Positions 54,776-62,820 of a DNA stretch of 64,000 bases are shown in pieces. Below the pieces are notes generated by a model that worked only from the letters and a program-made list of their open reading frames with translations, had not been told where the DNA came from and did no database searches. The translations under genes and the position numbers were made by a program. The DNA comes from Treponema sp. (GTDB lineage Bacteria; Spirochaetota; Spirochaetia; Treponematales; Treponemataceae): positions 1-64,000 of the forward strand of contig JAFLSN010000012.1 in assembly GCA_022510905.1 (NCBI GenBank), read 5' to 3'. How positions within the stretch are numbered: the stretch's first letter is position 1; every line of letters begins with the position of its first letter.

Positions 54776-55093
54776 AATCAACACACCCCGATGCATAAAC
54801 AAGGCTTCGCTCCATGAAGCGGACTATGATTTTTCTGGAAGTTGACCACTTGAGCAGTGATAAAAAAGCCTTTGGCCTTTGCCGGGTATATTGTTCTTAT
54901 AAGGTATCGCAGTCAAGAAGATATGCCTTTCATTAAAACTCACCACCATCGGAAACTTGCCTGAAAATGCGTTTTGCGGCTTGTTGCGAAAACAATTTCC
55001 GAGGATGGCAAACCAGTCCGCGTTAAGCAATTTGTTGCGGCGCGTACAATATTTTCGCAGAAGCAGGGTATGCATCCTTTCCGCGCGAATTAC
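54776..55093 (+). repeat. Composite repeat element: head, inserted module, tail
   Basis: Head AATCAACACACCCCGATGCA with AAGGCTTCGCTCC, ending about 54818. Then the module shared with 46987-47091 (GACTATGATTTTTCTGG, GCAGTGATAAAAAAGCC, TATTGTTCTTATAAGG). After about 130 bp of unshared sequence, 55057-55093 resumes as the normal tail (GCAGAAGCAGGGTATGC, CCTTTCCGCGCGAATTA). So extra sequence sits between head and tail of one repeat. Confidence 0.7.
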
Positions 55094-55130
55094 TGGACTT
55101 ACTCTTTATTTATGCCAATAGTACAGTTCT

Positions 55131-55163
55131 CAAAAAAAACGCCCCGCAAGTTTAGCGGGACGT
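55131..55163 (-). terminator. Rho-independent terminator of araD
   Basis: On the minus strand CGTCCCGC pairs with GCGGGGCG across a 7-nt loop, directly followed by TTTTTTTT; 18 bp after the araD stop. Confidence 0.85.
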
Positions 55164-55180
55164 TTACAAAACTGGCTGAA

Positions 55181-55903
55181 TTATTTTTTTGCTTGGCCGT
55201 AATAGGCGTTGGGACCGTGCTTGCGCTGATAGTGCTTATCGATGATGTAAGCTGGAAGCGTTGCGGCATCGGGTTTCAGCTGCAAGGTATTTAATGCCAT
55301 GTGGCTCACTTCTTCCAGAACAGCAGCATTGTACACTGCTTTGTCGGCAGTGGCACCCCAGGCAAATGGCCCATGTCCACCAACAAGCACCATATTCACT
55401 TCGGCTGGATTCAGCTTGTTTGCGCGAAAATGGCTCACAATCAAATCTCCCGTTTCTTTTTCATAGTCATTTTTTACAGCGGCTTCAGAAAGATAAGGCG
55501 TACACGGTACTTCAGTCTGAATATGGTCAGCATGCGTGGTGCCAAAAAGCGGAATTGGCAGCACGGCCTGCGCCCAACTTACAGCATATGTTGAATGCGT
55601 ATGAATGATGCCGTTTATGGCAAGTCCATCATGCACGGCAAATTCCTTATACAAAACCACGTGTGTGGGCGTGTCACTGGAAGGGCGCAGGTCGCCTTCA
55701 ACTACGGTACCGTTCAAGTCCACCACCACCATGTTGTCCACCGTAAGCTCCGGATACGGCACACCGCTTGGCTTGATAGCAAAAACGCCTTCATTTTTGT
55801 CAAAGGCGCTCACGTTGCCCCACGTATACAGGGCAAGGTGCTGGGCAGGAATCTGCATGTTGGCTTCGTAAGCCTGTTCTTTGATTGTCTGATATTTTGA
55901 CAT
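55181..55903 (-). CDS. araD: L-ribulose-5-phosphate 4-epimerase
   Basis: A 240-residue class II aldolase-fold enzyme, L-ribulose 5-phosphate to D-xylulose 5-phosphate. YTWGNVSAFDKNEG, GIIHTHSTYAVSWAQA and TTHADHIQTEVP provide the metal His residues, and LVGGHGPFAWGATADKAVYNA the late His. GGGAG precedes ATG 55903. The kinase gene is upstream on the same strand with a hairpin between. Confidence 0.95.
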   Translation of the reverse strand: MSKYQTIKEQAYEANMQIPAQHLALYTWGNVSAFDKNEGVFAIKPSGVPYPELTVDNMVVVDLNGTVVEGDLRPSSDTPTHVVLYKEFAVHDGLAINGIIHTHSTYAVSWAQAVLPIPLFGTTHADHIQTEVPCTPYLSEAAVKNDYEKETGDLIVSHFRANKLNPAEVNMVLVGGHGPFAWGATADKAVYNAAVLEEVSHMALNTLQLKPDAATLPAYIIDKHYQRKHGPNAYYGQAKK

Positions 55904-56128
55904 AGTTGCTCCCATAAAAAGTCAAAAAGAAATCTTCAACTTTCAATTGAATTTTCACGCCACTCCAAAAAAATGAAAGTGGCAAATGATATGCAAGTCT
56001 GCAACGCAAACTCACCAAAAATAAATGTTACACAATTCGCATTGCGTTTACCTCGCAGCCATTACAAACTGTGCTTGTGCTGCGCCAAAAGCGCCACATC
56101 ATCCCCAAAAGGAAAGCTCAACAGCTCG

Positions 56129-56154
56129 TCCACTTTGGGGCATTTTAAAGTGGA
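56129..56154 (-). terminator. Hairpin between the FGGY kinase and araD
   Basis: TCCACTTT (56129-56136) pairs perfectly with AAAGTGGA (56147-56154) across a 10-nt loop, about 40 bp after the kinase stop. No U-run; possible partial terminator or processing site in the 56193-55904 gap, which has no gene. Confidence 0.4.
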
Positions 56155-56193
56155 GCAGTCCACCGCACAATCGCGAGCGGCAACTGCATGGGC

Positions 56194-57795
56194 TTAGTCC
56201 AGCGCTTCTACGGCGGCTCGCTCAACGGCAAGGCCTTTGGTGTATGTAGCAAAGAATTCGTTGAATCCTTCTACATCGGCTTTGTCGGGAGCAACAGTTT
56301 CAACCTTAGCAGACGCAAAAGCGTTTTTATTAAGCCAGTCAGGAAGCGGCTCCGTGGCACCACTTGCAGTATACGCGGCCAACAGAGCCATACCCCATGG
56401 GCCACCTTCTCCAGCGGTACTCAACGCAGAAACTGGGGTGTGCATGGCTGCTGCCATTATCGGAAGTCCAACACCTTGCGTTTTAAAGAAACCGCCGTGT
56501 CCGGTTAAACGGTCAATCTGCACATGTTCTTTGTCAAACAGAATGTCCATGCCGGTACGGAGTGCCCCCAGCGACGTGTACACCTGCGCACGCATAAAGT
56601 TCGGCAGATTGAATTCAGCATTTTGGGCACGCACAAACAACGGGCGGCCTTCGGTAAAGCCGGTTATGCTTTCGCCAGAAATGTAATTGTACGGCAGCAA
56701 TCCCGCCGCATTCTTTGCACCAAGCGCGGCAGCACCAAGCAGCGCGTCATACAGCTGTCCTTTGGTGAACTTGGCTCCGAGCAAGGTAGCCGCCTCGCCA
56801 AACAGCTTAATCCATTTGTCGTATTCACCGGTACAGTTGTTTGCATGGGCCATTGCGGCCGGTTTTCCATCGGGAGTGGCCACGATGTCAATCAAGCCGT
56901 TGTATGAAGCGGACAGCGCTTTTTCAAGCACAACCATGGCAAACACGGAAGTTCCCGCAGACACATTGCCGGTGCGGGGGGCCACGGAATTAGTTGCCGT
57001 CATGCCGGTGCCAGCATCACCTTCCGGCGGCGCAAGCAGAGTTCCCGCTTCCAGAGTACCTTCCGGGTCAAGCCAGGCGGCACCTTCCGCGGTGAGCGTT
57101 CCAGCATTTTTTCCCGCAGAAAGCACTGTGGGCAAAATGTCTGAAAGCTTCCAAGAAAATCCGCAGGGAGCCACCAACGAATCAAACTGCCCAACCATTG
57201 TTTTATTGTAATCGCCGGTCTTATCATCAATGGGGAACATGCCGGATGCATCGCCTACGCCCAGCACCTTTTGGCCGGTAAGCTTCCAGTGGGCATAACC
57301 TGCAAGCGTGGTAAAAAACGCAACATCTTTTACATGCGGCTCTTTTTTGAGCACAGCCTGATACAGATGGGCAATGCTCCAGCGTTCAGGAATGGGATAG
57401 TTGAACAGATCCGACAGCTTTTTTGAAGCTTCACCAGTAATGGTGTTGCGCCAAGTGCGGAAAGGCACAAGAAGCTCGCCGTTTTTATCGAACGCAAGAT
57501 AGCCGTGCATCATGGCACTGATTCCCAACGCCTTCAGTTTTTTAAGCTGCACACCATATTTCGCCTGCACATCTTTTTTCATATTTACAAAGGCTGTGGA
57601 AATGCCGTTGTGAATTTCATCCAGCGAATAAGTCCAGATGCCATCCACAAGTGAATTTTCCCAGTCAAAATCGCCCCCGGCAATCGGTTCATGCTTTGAA
57701 TCAATCAGCACCGCCTTGATGCGCGTTGAGCCAAATTCAATACCAAGCACCACTTTTCCCGCAGCAATTTCCGCTTTGATTTCTTCGTTTGTCAT
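56194..57795 (-). CDS. araB: FGGY-family sugar kinase, probable L-ribulokinase
   Basis: A 533-residue carbohydrate kinase: [18 protein letters not shown] is the N-terminal phosphate loop and [20 protein letters not shown] and [20 protein letters not shown] are the C-domain motifs. Next to araD, ribulokinase is the natural role, but FGGY kinases of this type without close AraB landmarks also phosphorylate xylulose or other pentuloses. AGGAG precedes the ATG. No isomerase (araA) is in the window. Confidence 0.8.
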   Translation of the reverse strand: MTNEEIKAEIAAGKVVLGIEFGSTRIKAVLIDSKHEPIAGGDFDWENSLVDGIWTYSLDEIHNGISTAFVNMKKDVQAKYGVQLKKLKALGISAMMHGYLAFDKNGELLVPFRTWRNTITGEASKKLSDLFNYPIPERWSIAHLYQAVLKKEPHVKDVAFFTTLAGYAHWKLTGQKVLGVGDASGMFPIDDKTGDYNKTMVGQFDSLVAPCGFSWKLSDILPTVLSAGKNAGTLTAEGAAWLDPEGTLEAGTLLAPPEGDAGTGMTATNSVAPRTGNVSAGTSVFAMVVLEKALSASYNGLIDIVATPDGKPAAMAHANNCTGEYDKWIKLFGEAATLLGAKFTKGQLYDALLGAAALGAKNAAGLLPYNYISGESITGFTEGRPLFVRAQNAEFNLPNFMRAQVYTSLGALRTGMDILFDKEHVQIDRLTGHGGFFKTQGVGLPIMAAAMHTPVSALSTAGEGGPWGMALLAAYTASGATEPLPDWLNKNAFASAKVETVAPDKADVEGFNEFFATYTKGLAVERAAVEALD

Positions 57796-57815
57796 GTATA
57801 CTACTCCTGTTTTTC

Positions 57816-57844
57816 ATTATAAAACGGAACCAGGCAGCTGGCAA
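57816..57844 (-). promoter_or_regulatory. Promoter of the FGGY kinase gene
   Basis: Minus strand TTGCCA (57839-57844) and TATAAT (57816-57821), 17-nt spacer, leader of about 14 nt with AGGAG. Confidence 0.75.
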
Positions 57845-57887
57845 GTGCATTCTTTCTTCTGTGGATATGTATCAACTTTGTCCCGTG

Positions 57888-57916
57888 TTGTATCGATTCA
57901 CAAAAGCTACTATAAT
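57888..57916 (+). promoter_or_regulatory. Esterase-ATP-grasp promoter, leaderless layout
   Basis: TTGTAT (57888-57893) and TATAAT (57911-57916), 17-nt spacer; ATG 57926 starts 9 nt after the -10 box and has no ribosome site. Confidence 0.7.
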
Positions 57917-57925
57917 TCATTCATT

Positions 57926-58735
57926 ATGAACCGCAAAGAAGTAACGCAAAAAAGCATTCATTTGCAAAGGAATATGAACCTTATCGTGTACGGCACAACG
58001 GGGCTGCCAGTGCTGGGCTTTCCCACGCAGAATTCATCCTGCGGAAATTATGAAGAATTCGGAATGATCGATGCCATCGCGCAGTTTATCGAAAGCGGCG
58101 CAATCCAGCTGTTTTGTGTTGACAGCATAGACACAGAAAGCTGGTCAGACTCCGGCGGCAATGCCGAGCACCGCGCCTGGCTACAGGAGCAGTATTTTTT
58201 ATACATCACGGAAGAAGTGCTGCCGTTCATGCTGACTGAAAACAACTGTCCGCAAAAACCGCTCGTAATGGGCTTGAGCATGGGTGGAACTCATGCAGCC
58301 ATCACATTTTTGCGCCGCCCAGACTTGTTCAGCGGCCTGCTTGCAATTTCCGGCGTATATGACACGCAATATTTTTTTGGCCCATGGATGAACGACACAC
58401 TGTATTTTAATGCACCGCTCGCGTTCATTCCCAACATGCCGCTTGACCATCCATACATCGCACAATACAACGCAAAGAAGATGGTTTTCTGCGTTGGTCA
58501 AGGTGCCTGGGAAGAAGAAGGAATCCGAACGCTCGCCACATTGGGACGTCAGTTTGAACAGAAAGGTATTCTGGCCTGGATTGATTTTTGGGGCTTCGAT
58601 GTGAGCCATGACTGGCCATGGTGGTTTAAAATGGCGCGGTACTTTCTGCCACATTTTCTGATGGATATGCCCGGCACATCTGACAAGACCAAAACAACAC
58701 CAGCCCGCACAAAAAACGGAGGAACAAAAAAATGA
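57926..58735 (+). CDS. Alpha/beta-hydrolase esterase
   Basis: A 269-residue hydrolase. MGLSMGGTHAAITF carries the nucleophile Ser (G-x-S-x-G), LLAISGVYDTQYFFGPW follows, and DVSHDWPWWFKMARYFLP gives the catalytic His at the usual C-terminal spot. The opening NRKEVTQKSIHLQRNMNLIVYG matches the typical N-terminus of this esterase family, supporting ATG 57926 over longer in-frame options. Four-base overlap with the ATP-grasp gene. Substrate unknown. Confidence 0.85.
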   Translation: MNRKEVTQKSIHLQRNMNLIVYGTTGLPVLGFPTQNSSCGNYEEFGMIDAIAQFIESGAIQLFCVDSIDTESWSDSGGNAEHRAWLQEQYFLYITEEVLPFMLTENNCPQKPLVMGLSMGGTHAAITFLRRPDLFSGLLAISGVYDTQYFFGPWMNDTLYFNAPLAFIPNMPLDHPYIAQYNAKKMVFCVGQGAWEEEGIRTLATLGRQFEQKGILAWIDFWGFDVSHDWPWWFKMARYFLPHFLMDMPGTSDKTKTTPARTKNGGTKK

Positions 58736-59922
58736 ATGCGATATTTATTTCACCGCAGTTTCCCCACACCTACTGGAATTTTTGCGACCGGCTCCAGAAA
58801 AACGGCGTAACGGTTCTAGGCATCGGAGACAGTCCATACAGCGAGCTGGAAAGCAATCTCAAAAATGCGCTCACAGAATATTACCGGGTCGATTCATTGG
58901 AAGACTACAACCAAGTGTTCAAGGCAGTGGCATTCTTTTCATTCAAATACGGAAAAATCGACTGGCTTGAGTCAAACAACGAATACTGGCTTGCACAGGA
59001 CGCGCAGCTCCGGACGGATTTCAATATTACAACCGGAGTTCAAAACGGGCAGATTGATTTTATAAAAGAAAAGCACCTGATGAAGGTAAAATATTTTGAA
59101 CACAACATTCCGACAGCGCGCCAGCACCGGGTGAGCACACTCAAGGCCGCGCAGGAATTTATCGCGGAAGTGGAATTCCCCGTGATTGTAAAACCAGATG
59201 TAGGTGTTGGAGCCGCAGACACATACAAACTCGACAACAACGACGACCTCACCAGCTTTTACGATCATCTTCCGGATGTGCCATACGTGATGGAAGAATT
59301 CATCGAAGGCGACATATGCTCGTATGATGCCATTCTGGATTCCCGCTGCGAGCCTCTTTTTGAAAGCATGACGGTGTGGCCGCCTTCAATCATGGAAATT
59401 GTGCACAAAAAACTCGACCTTTCATATTACACAGCCGCCGAAGTTCCCGAAGCGCTCAAACTGTTGGGACGCAAAACGGTCAAAGCCTTTTCCGTCAAAA
59501 GCCGTTTCGTGCACCTGGAATTCTTCAGGCTTAAAAACGCAAAGAAAAACCTGGGCGCCGCCGGCGACTTTGTTGCGCTCGAAGTGAACATGCGCCCCGC
59601 AGGTGGCTACACCCCAGACATGATGAATTTTGCCCACGCCACCGATGTGTACCAAATCTGGGCCGACATGGTAAGCGCCGACAAGCTGATTCATCCCGTG
59701 CACGACATACACCACTGGTGCGCCTACGCCAGCCGCCGCGACTGCTACACCTATGTTCATTCCCATCAGGAAATAATGGAACATTACGGCGAGCGCATTG
59801 TCATGCAAGAAGAAATGCCCATGATGAACTGGCCGCAGATGGGGCGCTGGATGTACACGGCCAAAACAGACTCACTTCAAGACACGCTGGATTTTATCAA
59901 ATACGTGCAGGCCAAACTTTAA
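58732..59922 (+). CDS. ATP-grasp enzyme
   Basis: A 396-residue protein of the ATP-grasp fold (about residues 110-310): EFPVIVKPDVGVGAADTYKL is the ATP-binding loop, PYVMEEFIEGDICSYDAIL the central strand pair, and VALEVNMRPAGGYTPDMMNFA the metal-binding end (E-x-N-x-R). The N-terminal domain resembles the pre-ATP-grasp part of carbamoyl-phosphate-synthase-large-subunit-like ligases. It would join a carboxylate to an amine or similar nucleophile; product unknown. Co-transcribed with the esterase. Confidence 0.85.
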   Translation: MNAIFISPQFPHTYWNFCDRLQKNGVTVLGIGDSPYSELESNLKNALTEYYRVDSLEDYNQVFKAVAFFSFKYGKIDWLESNNEYWLAQDAQLRTDFNITTGVQNGQIDFIKEKHLMKVKYFEHNIPTARQHRVSTLKAAQEFIAEVEFPVIVKPDVGVGAADTYKLDNNDDLTSFYDHLPDVPYVMEEFIEGDICSYDAILDSRCEPLFESMTVWPPSIMEIVHKKLDLSYYTAAEVPEALKLLGRKTVKAFSVKSRFVHLEFFRLKNAKKNLGAAGDFVALEVNMRPAGGYTPDMMNFAHATDVYQIWADMVSADKLIHPVHDIHHWCAYASRRDCYTYVHSHQEIMEHYGERIVMQEEMPMMNWPQMGRWMYTAKTDSLQDTLDFIKYVQAKL

Positions 59923-59926
59923 AAAC

Positions 59927-59956
59927 ACCGGCGCTACTTTTCCTTGTGGCGCCGGT
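59927..59956 (-). terminator. Bidirectional terminator overlapping the end of the HisAIE gene
   Basis: ACCGGCGC (59927-59934) pairs perfectly with GCGCCGGT (59949-59956). On the minus strand it is followed by GTTTTTAAAG. The TAG of the his gene lies at the foot of the hairpin. Confidence 0.7.
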
Positions 59957-61235
59957 CAAGCTCGTTGTAAACATCCTGCCAGGTAACACCTTCCTTGTAC
60001 ATGAGCACACTGATAAAATACAGAACGTCAGCGGCCTCCCAAATGATGTCGGCTTTTGTCTCGGCATCATCCGTCAGCTCTTCCGCCTCTTCCATGATTT
60101 TTTCACGGACGCGCTCATCGTTGAGCGTCGCGGTGTAGCTGCCGGGCCGAGGATTCGCGAAACGCTCCGCGATGGTTGCGTACAGACGCTCCAGAGTGCT
60201 TTTTTCATCGGGTGCCGAACCAAAACAGGTAAAGCTCCCCGTGTGGCAAACGCCCCCATGCGGAACCACCGTGGCAAGCACCGTATCGCGGTCGCAGTCC
60301 GCACGAAGTTTTTGCACTTCAAGGTAGTGGCCGCTCGTCTCGCCCTTTGTCCACAATCTGTTCCTTGTGCGGCTAAAAAACGTAAGCCGCCCGGTGTCAG
60401 CCGTTTTTTCAAATGCCTCCTTGTTTGCAAAACCCATCATCAGCACCTCACCGGCAGGACTCTGCGCAATCACCGGAACAAGCCCGCCCGTTTTTTCCCA
60501 GTCAAGGCAACCGATAAAGCTGTCTTTCAAGCTCACCGCACCAGTGTACAGGGCCATGCCAAGCTGCACGTCACAGCCAAGCCGCTCCAATTCCACAACC
60601 TGCTCCAATGAATTCACACCGCCGGCCGCAACAACCCTGCACGAAACCGCAGAACGCAACGCACGCACCTGCTCCATGTCCGTGCCCTGCATACAGCCCT
60701 CTTTTTCAACACAAGTGAACAAAAGCTCGCTCGCATACCTTTCAGCAGCCTTTGCACCTTCCACCAGCGGAACATTTACCGTTTCCGTCCAGCCGCGCAC
60801 CGCAATCTTTCCGTTGATTGCATCCACCGAAATGATAATGCGCTGCCTGCCAATCGCGCGCGCCAACTCATCAAGGAATTCCGTGTTCAGGACGGAACCG
60901 CCAGCCTGCGGGCTGCCAGCCCACGCCGCAGAACCGACAATCACCTTTTCCGCACCGAGCGAAACAAGCTCCCGGGCCTTTTTTACATCCCGAATGCCGC
61001 CGCCCACACGGACATTTCCTTTGCGCAAAAGCGACTTTAAAAGCCCGGTGTTCTTTGTGTCGCTTTTTTCGTCAGTATTGCGGAGCGCCGCGTCCAAGTC
61101 TATAACCGCAACTTCGCCATATATATTGAATTGAGAAATCAAAGCATCCGCATCATCACGTTGCAGCACCAGATCTTTTCCATTTTTCAGCTGCACAACA
61201 TGCCCGTCTTTTAAATCAATCGAAGAAATAACCAT
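59934..61235 (-). CDS. HisA-HisI-HisE trifunctional fusion
   Basis: A 433-residue protein joining three histidine-pathway enzymes. Residues about 1-235 are HisA (ProFAR isomerase: SSIDLKDGHVVQLKNG, VRVGGGIRDVKKA, EKEGCMQGTDMEQVRAL, AAGGVNSLEQVVEL, GMALYTGAVS). About 245-345 are HisI, PRA-CH (LMMGFANKEAFEKTADTGR, SRTRNRLWTKGETSGHYLEV, DCDRDT, CHTGSFTCF). About 348-433 are HisE, PRA-PH (LERLYATIAERFANPRPGSY, KIMEEAEELTDDAE, EAADVLYFISVLM). HisIE fusions are common; HisA fused in front is unusual. The ATG is 6 nt after a -10 box. No other his gene is in the window. Confidence 0.9.
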   Translation of the reverse strand: MVISSIDLKDGHVVQLKNGKDLVLQRDDADALISQFNIYGEVAVIDLDAALRNTDEKSDTKNTGLLKSLLRKGNVRVGGGIRDVKKARELVSLGAEKVIVGSAAWAGSPQAGGSVLNTEFLDELARAIGRQRIIISVDAINGKIAVRGWTETVNVPLVEGAKAAERYASELLFTCVEKEGCMQGTDMEQVRALRSAVSCRVVAAGGVNSLEQVVELERLGCDVQLGMALYTGAVSLKDSFIGCLDWEKTGGLVPVIAQSPAGEVLMMGFANKEAFEKTADTGRLTFFSRTRNRLWTKGETSGHYLEVQKLRADCDRDTVLATVVPHGGVCHTGSFTCFGSAPDEKSTLERLYATIAERFANPRPGSYTATLNDERVREKIMEEAEELTDDAETKADIIWEAADVLYFISVLMYKEGVTWQDVYNELDRRHKEK

Positions 61236-61241
61236 GCCTCC

Positions 61242-61270
61242 ATACTAACAAAAACACGCCATCTGCACAA
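61242..61270 (-). promoter_or_regulatory. hisAIE promoter, leaderless layout
   Basis: Minus strand TTGTGC (61265-61270) and TAGTAT (61242-61247), 17-nt spacer, then 6 nt to ATG 61235. A GGAGG one base before the ATG is too close to act as a usual ribosome site. Confidence 0.5.
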
Positions 61271-61368
61271 CGCACCGCATGTAAATTCCAAAAACAAGCG
61301 GAAGCAAGGCCCACGGCACCCGCGCAGATGCGCCGTAAAAAAAAATCTAAAAAAACTTAAGATTTTTC

Positions 61369-61400
61369 TTGACTTAATACCCCATGGGGGGGGGTATAAT
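61369..61400 (+). promoter_or_regulatory. Lipoprotein promoter with a nine-G spacer tract
   Basis: TTGACT at 61369-61374 and a perfect TATAAT at 61395-61400 are separated by 20 nt, of which 61386-61394 is a run of nine G. Four C lie at 61380-61383, so CCCC-AT-GGGG can also pair. A spacer three nt above optimum with a slippery homopolymer is the classic form of a phase-variable promoter. Confidence 0.7.
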
Positions 61401-61504
61401 GGATAAGGCATTCTGGGAATGCCGTGGGCGCACGCGACAAAAACCCGCGGGCGCATAGAACAAACAGGCGCGGTTCAGGAAAACACGCGCAAAAAGGAGG
61501 AAGT

Positions 61505-62521
61505 ATGAAACTTCTGAAAAAAGCATTGGCGCTGGGATGCGTTCTGGCGATGGCTGCTGCGATGTTCACCGGGTGCGACAACGGCGGTGGCGGCAGCAGT
61601 ACACCCAAAGACGAGACACCAAAAGAAGAGGAGAAAGACCCGGACAAGGACAAAGAAGATGGGGAAGACCCGGACAACAATGGTGGCAAAGACGAGGAGC
61701 TTGACATTTCAGCCTTCTCAGAAATCAGTGTAAAAACTCCGCCCACAATAACAGCTTACACCCTTGTAAACGTTGATAAAGTTGCTTTTGACTCCACAGG
61801 CCTTGTTGTTATTGCTGACAACGAAACTGTTATTCCGAATAACAAGCTGACATTCAGCGACATTACAGCAAATACAAAAGAAGTTACGATTACTTGCGGT
61901 GAGTTGACGACTAAGCAGGCTGTAAAGGTAAGTACAGAAGCGTACAACGCAACAATTGGAGCAACGGACAATTCAACAGGCTTCTGGGGAGCTTCCAGCA
62001 AAGACTTTGCTTTGCCGAAAGGAAATAAATTGGTCGCAAAATTTGTAAATTATAGCGATGGCGCTGAGAATTGGCATAACTTCCTCGTTATTTTGCGTAC
62101 AAAAGAAGATAATGACAATTCTGCTGAGGGTTATCAGACTGAATACGCTGTAGTTCGTGCTGATAACTGGGCATGGGGAGCAGGATATGGTAATGATGGT
62201 GGAGATTCCCCTTTTATGCTTGACGGAATTACCAAAGGTATGGAAGATGCCAGAGATTGGAGTAAATTTGTAGAAGCAATGAAAAATGGTGCTACCGTAA
62301 CGGCAGAAATTGCCAACTACGGTAAAACAGCAAATATTGATTGTACTATTGCTGGAACGTCTGCAACATTTACACAATACTATCATGGTATCCATGTAGA
62401 CACCGTTGAGGGCGGTTCTGCTGATGACTTTGAAGTCGCATTCTCGCTCGAAAAGGCGCACCTCATATTCGGAACCGGTAGTCCTGCCGAAGCCGGAGAT
62501 ACTGCTACCTCACAGGACTAG
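61505..62521 (+). CDS. Secreted lipoprotein of unknown function
   Basis: A 338-residue lipoprotein: AMFTGC lipobox near residue 24, then a Gly-rich and strongly acidic Asp/Glu/Lys linker (about 25-65), then a domain with a beta-sandwich look (TGFWGASSKDFALPKG, AKFVNYSDGAENWHNFLVILRT, VVRADNWAWGAGYGNDGG) reminiscent of carbohydrate-binding or lectin-like modules, though no family is certain. AAAGGAGG lies just upstream of ATG 61505. Surface exposure is plausible given the lipobox, linker and variable promoter. Confidence 0.75.
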   Translation: MKLLKKALALGCVLAMAAAMFTGCDNGGGGSSTPKDETPKEEEKDPDKDKEDGEDPDNNGGKDEELDISAFSEISVKTPPTITAYTLVNVDKVAFDSTGLVVIADNETVIPNNKLTFSDITANTKEVTITCGELTTKQAVKVSTEAYNATIGATDNSTGFWGASSKDFALPKGNKLVAKFVNYSDGAENWHNFLVILRTKEDNDNSAEGYQTEYAVVRADNWAWGAGYGNDGGDSPFMLDGITKGMEDARDWSKFVEAMKNGATVTAEIANYGKTANIDCTIAGTSATFTQYYHGIHVDTVEGGSADDFEVAFSLEKAHLIFGTGSPAEAGDTATSQD

Positions 62522-62616
62522 CTGACTGTGCCTTACGGACATTTTCTGTAAGAACACAAACATACATGGCGGAAAATCCTTTCCACAAAGCGAGGGATTA
62601 GCCGCCCCAGGCACAA

Positions 62617-62668
62617 ACGGTGGCACAGAAAGCAAAACGCCACAGAAGACCGCTTTCTGTGCTACCGT
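62617..62668. other. 17-bp hairpin in the gap before the ECF ATPase gene
   Basis: ACGGTGGCACAGAAAGC (62617-62633) pairs with GCTTTCTGTGCTACCGT (62652-62668), one G-U, across an 18-nt loop. Intergenic (62522-62820), about 95 bp after the lipoprotein stop. No U-run, so not a standard terminator; function unknown. Confidence 0.6.
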
Positions 62669-62820
62669 TCACGGCAAACCACGAGCACAGCCCGCTTCTT
62701 TTTGCGTCCGTTTGGCAAAGATGCACATCCATCCGTTCCGCCGTATTGTTCCCCCTTCCCATAAAACGCTTCTTGCCGCCCCGCATTGTACAGGCACACA
62801 AAAAAATGTAAGATGTGCAC

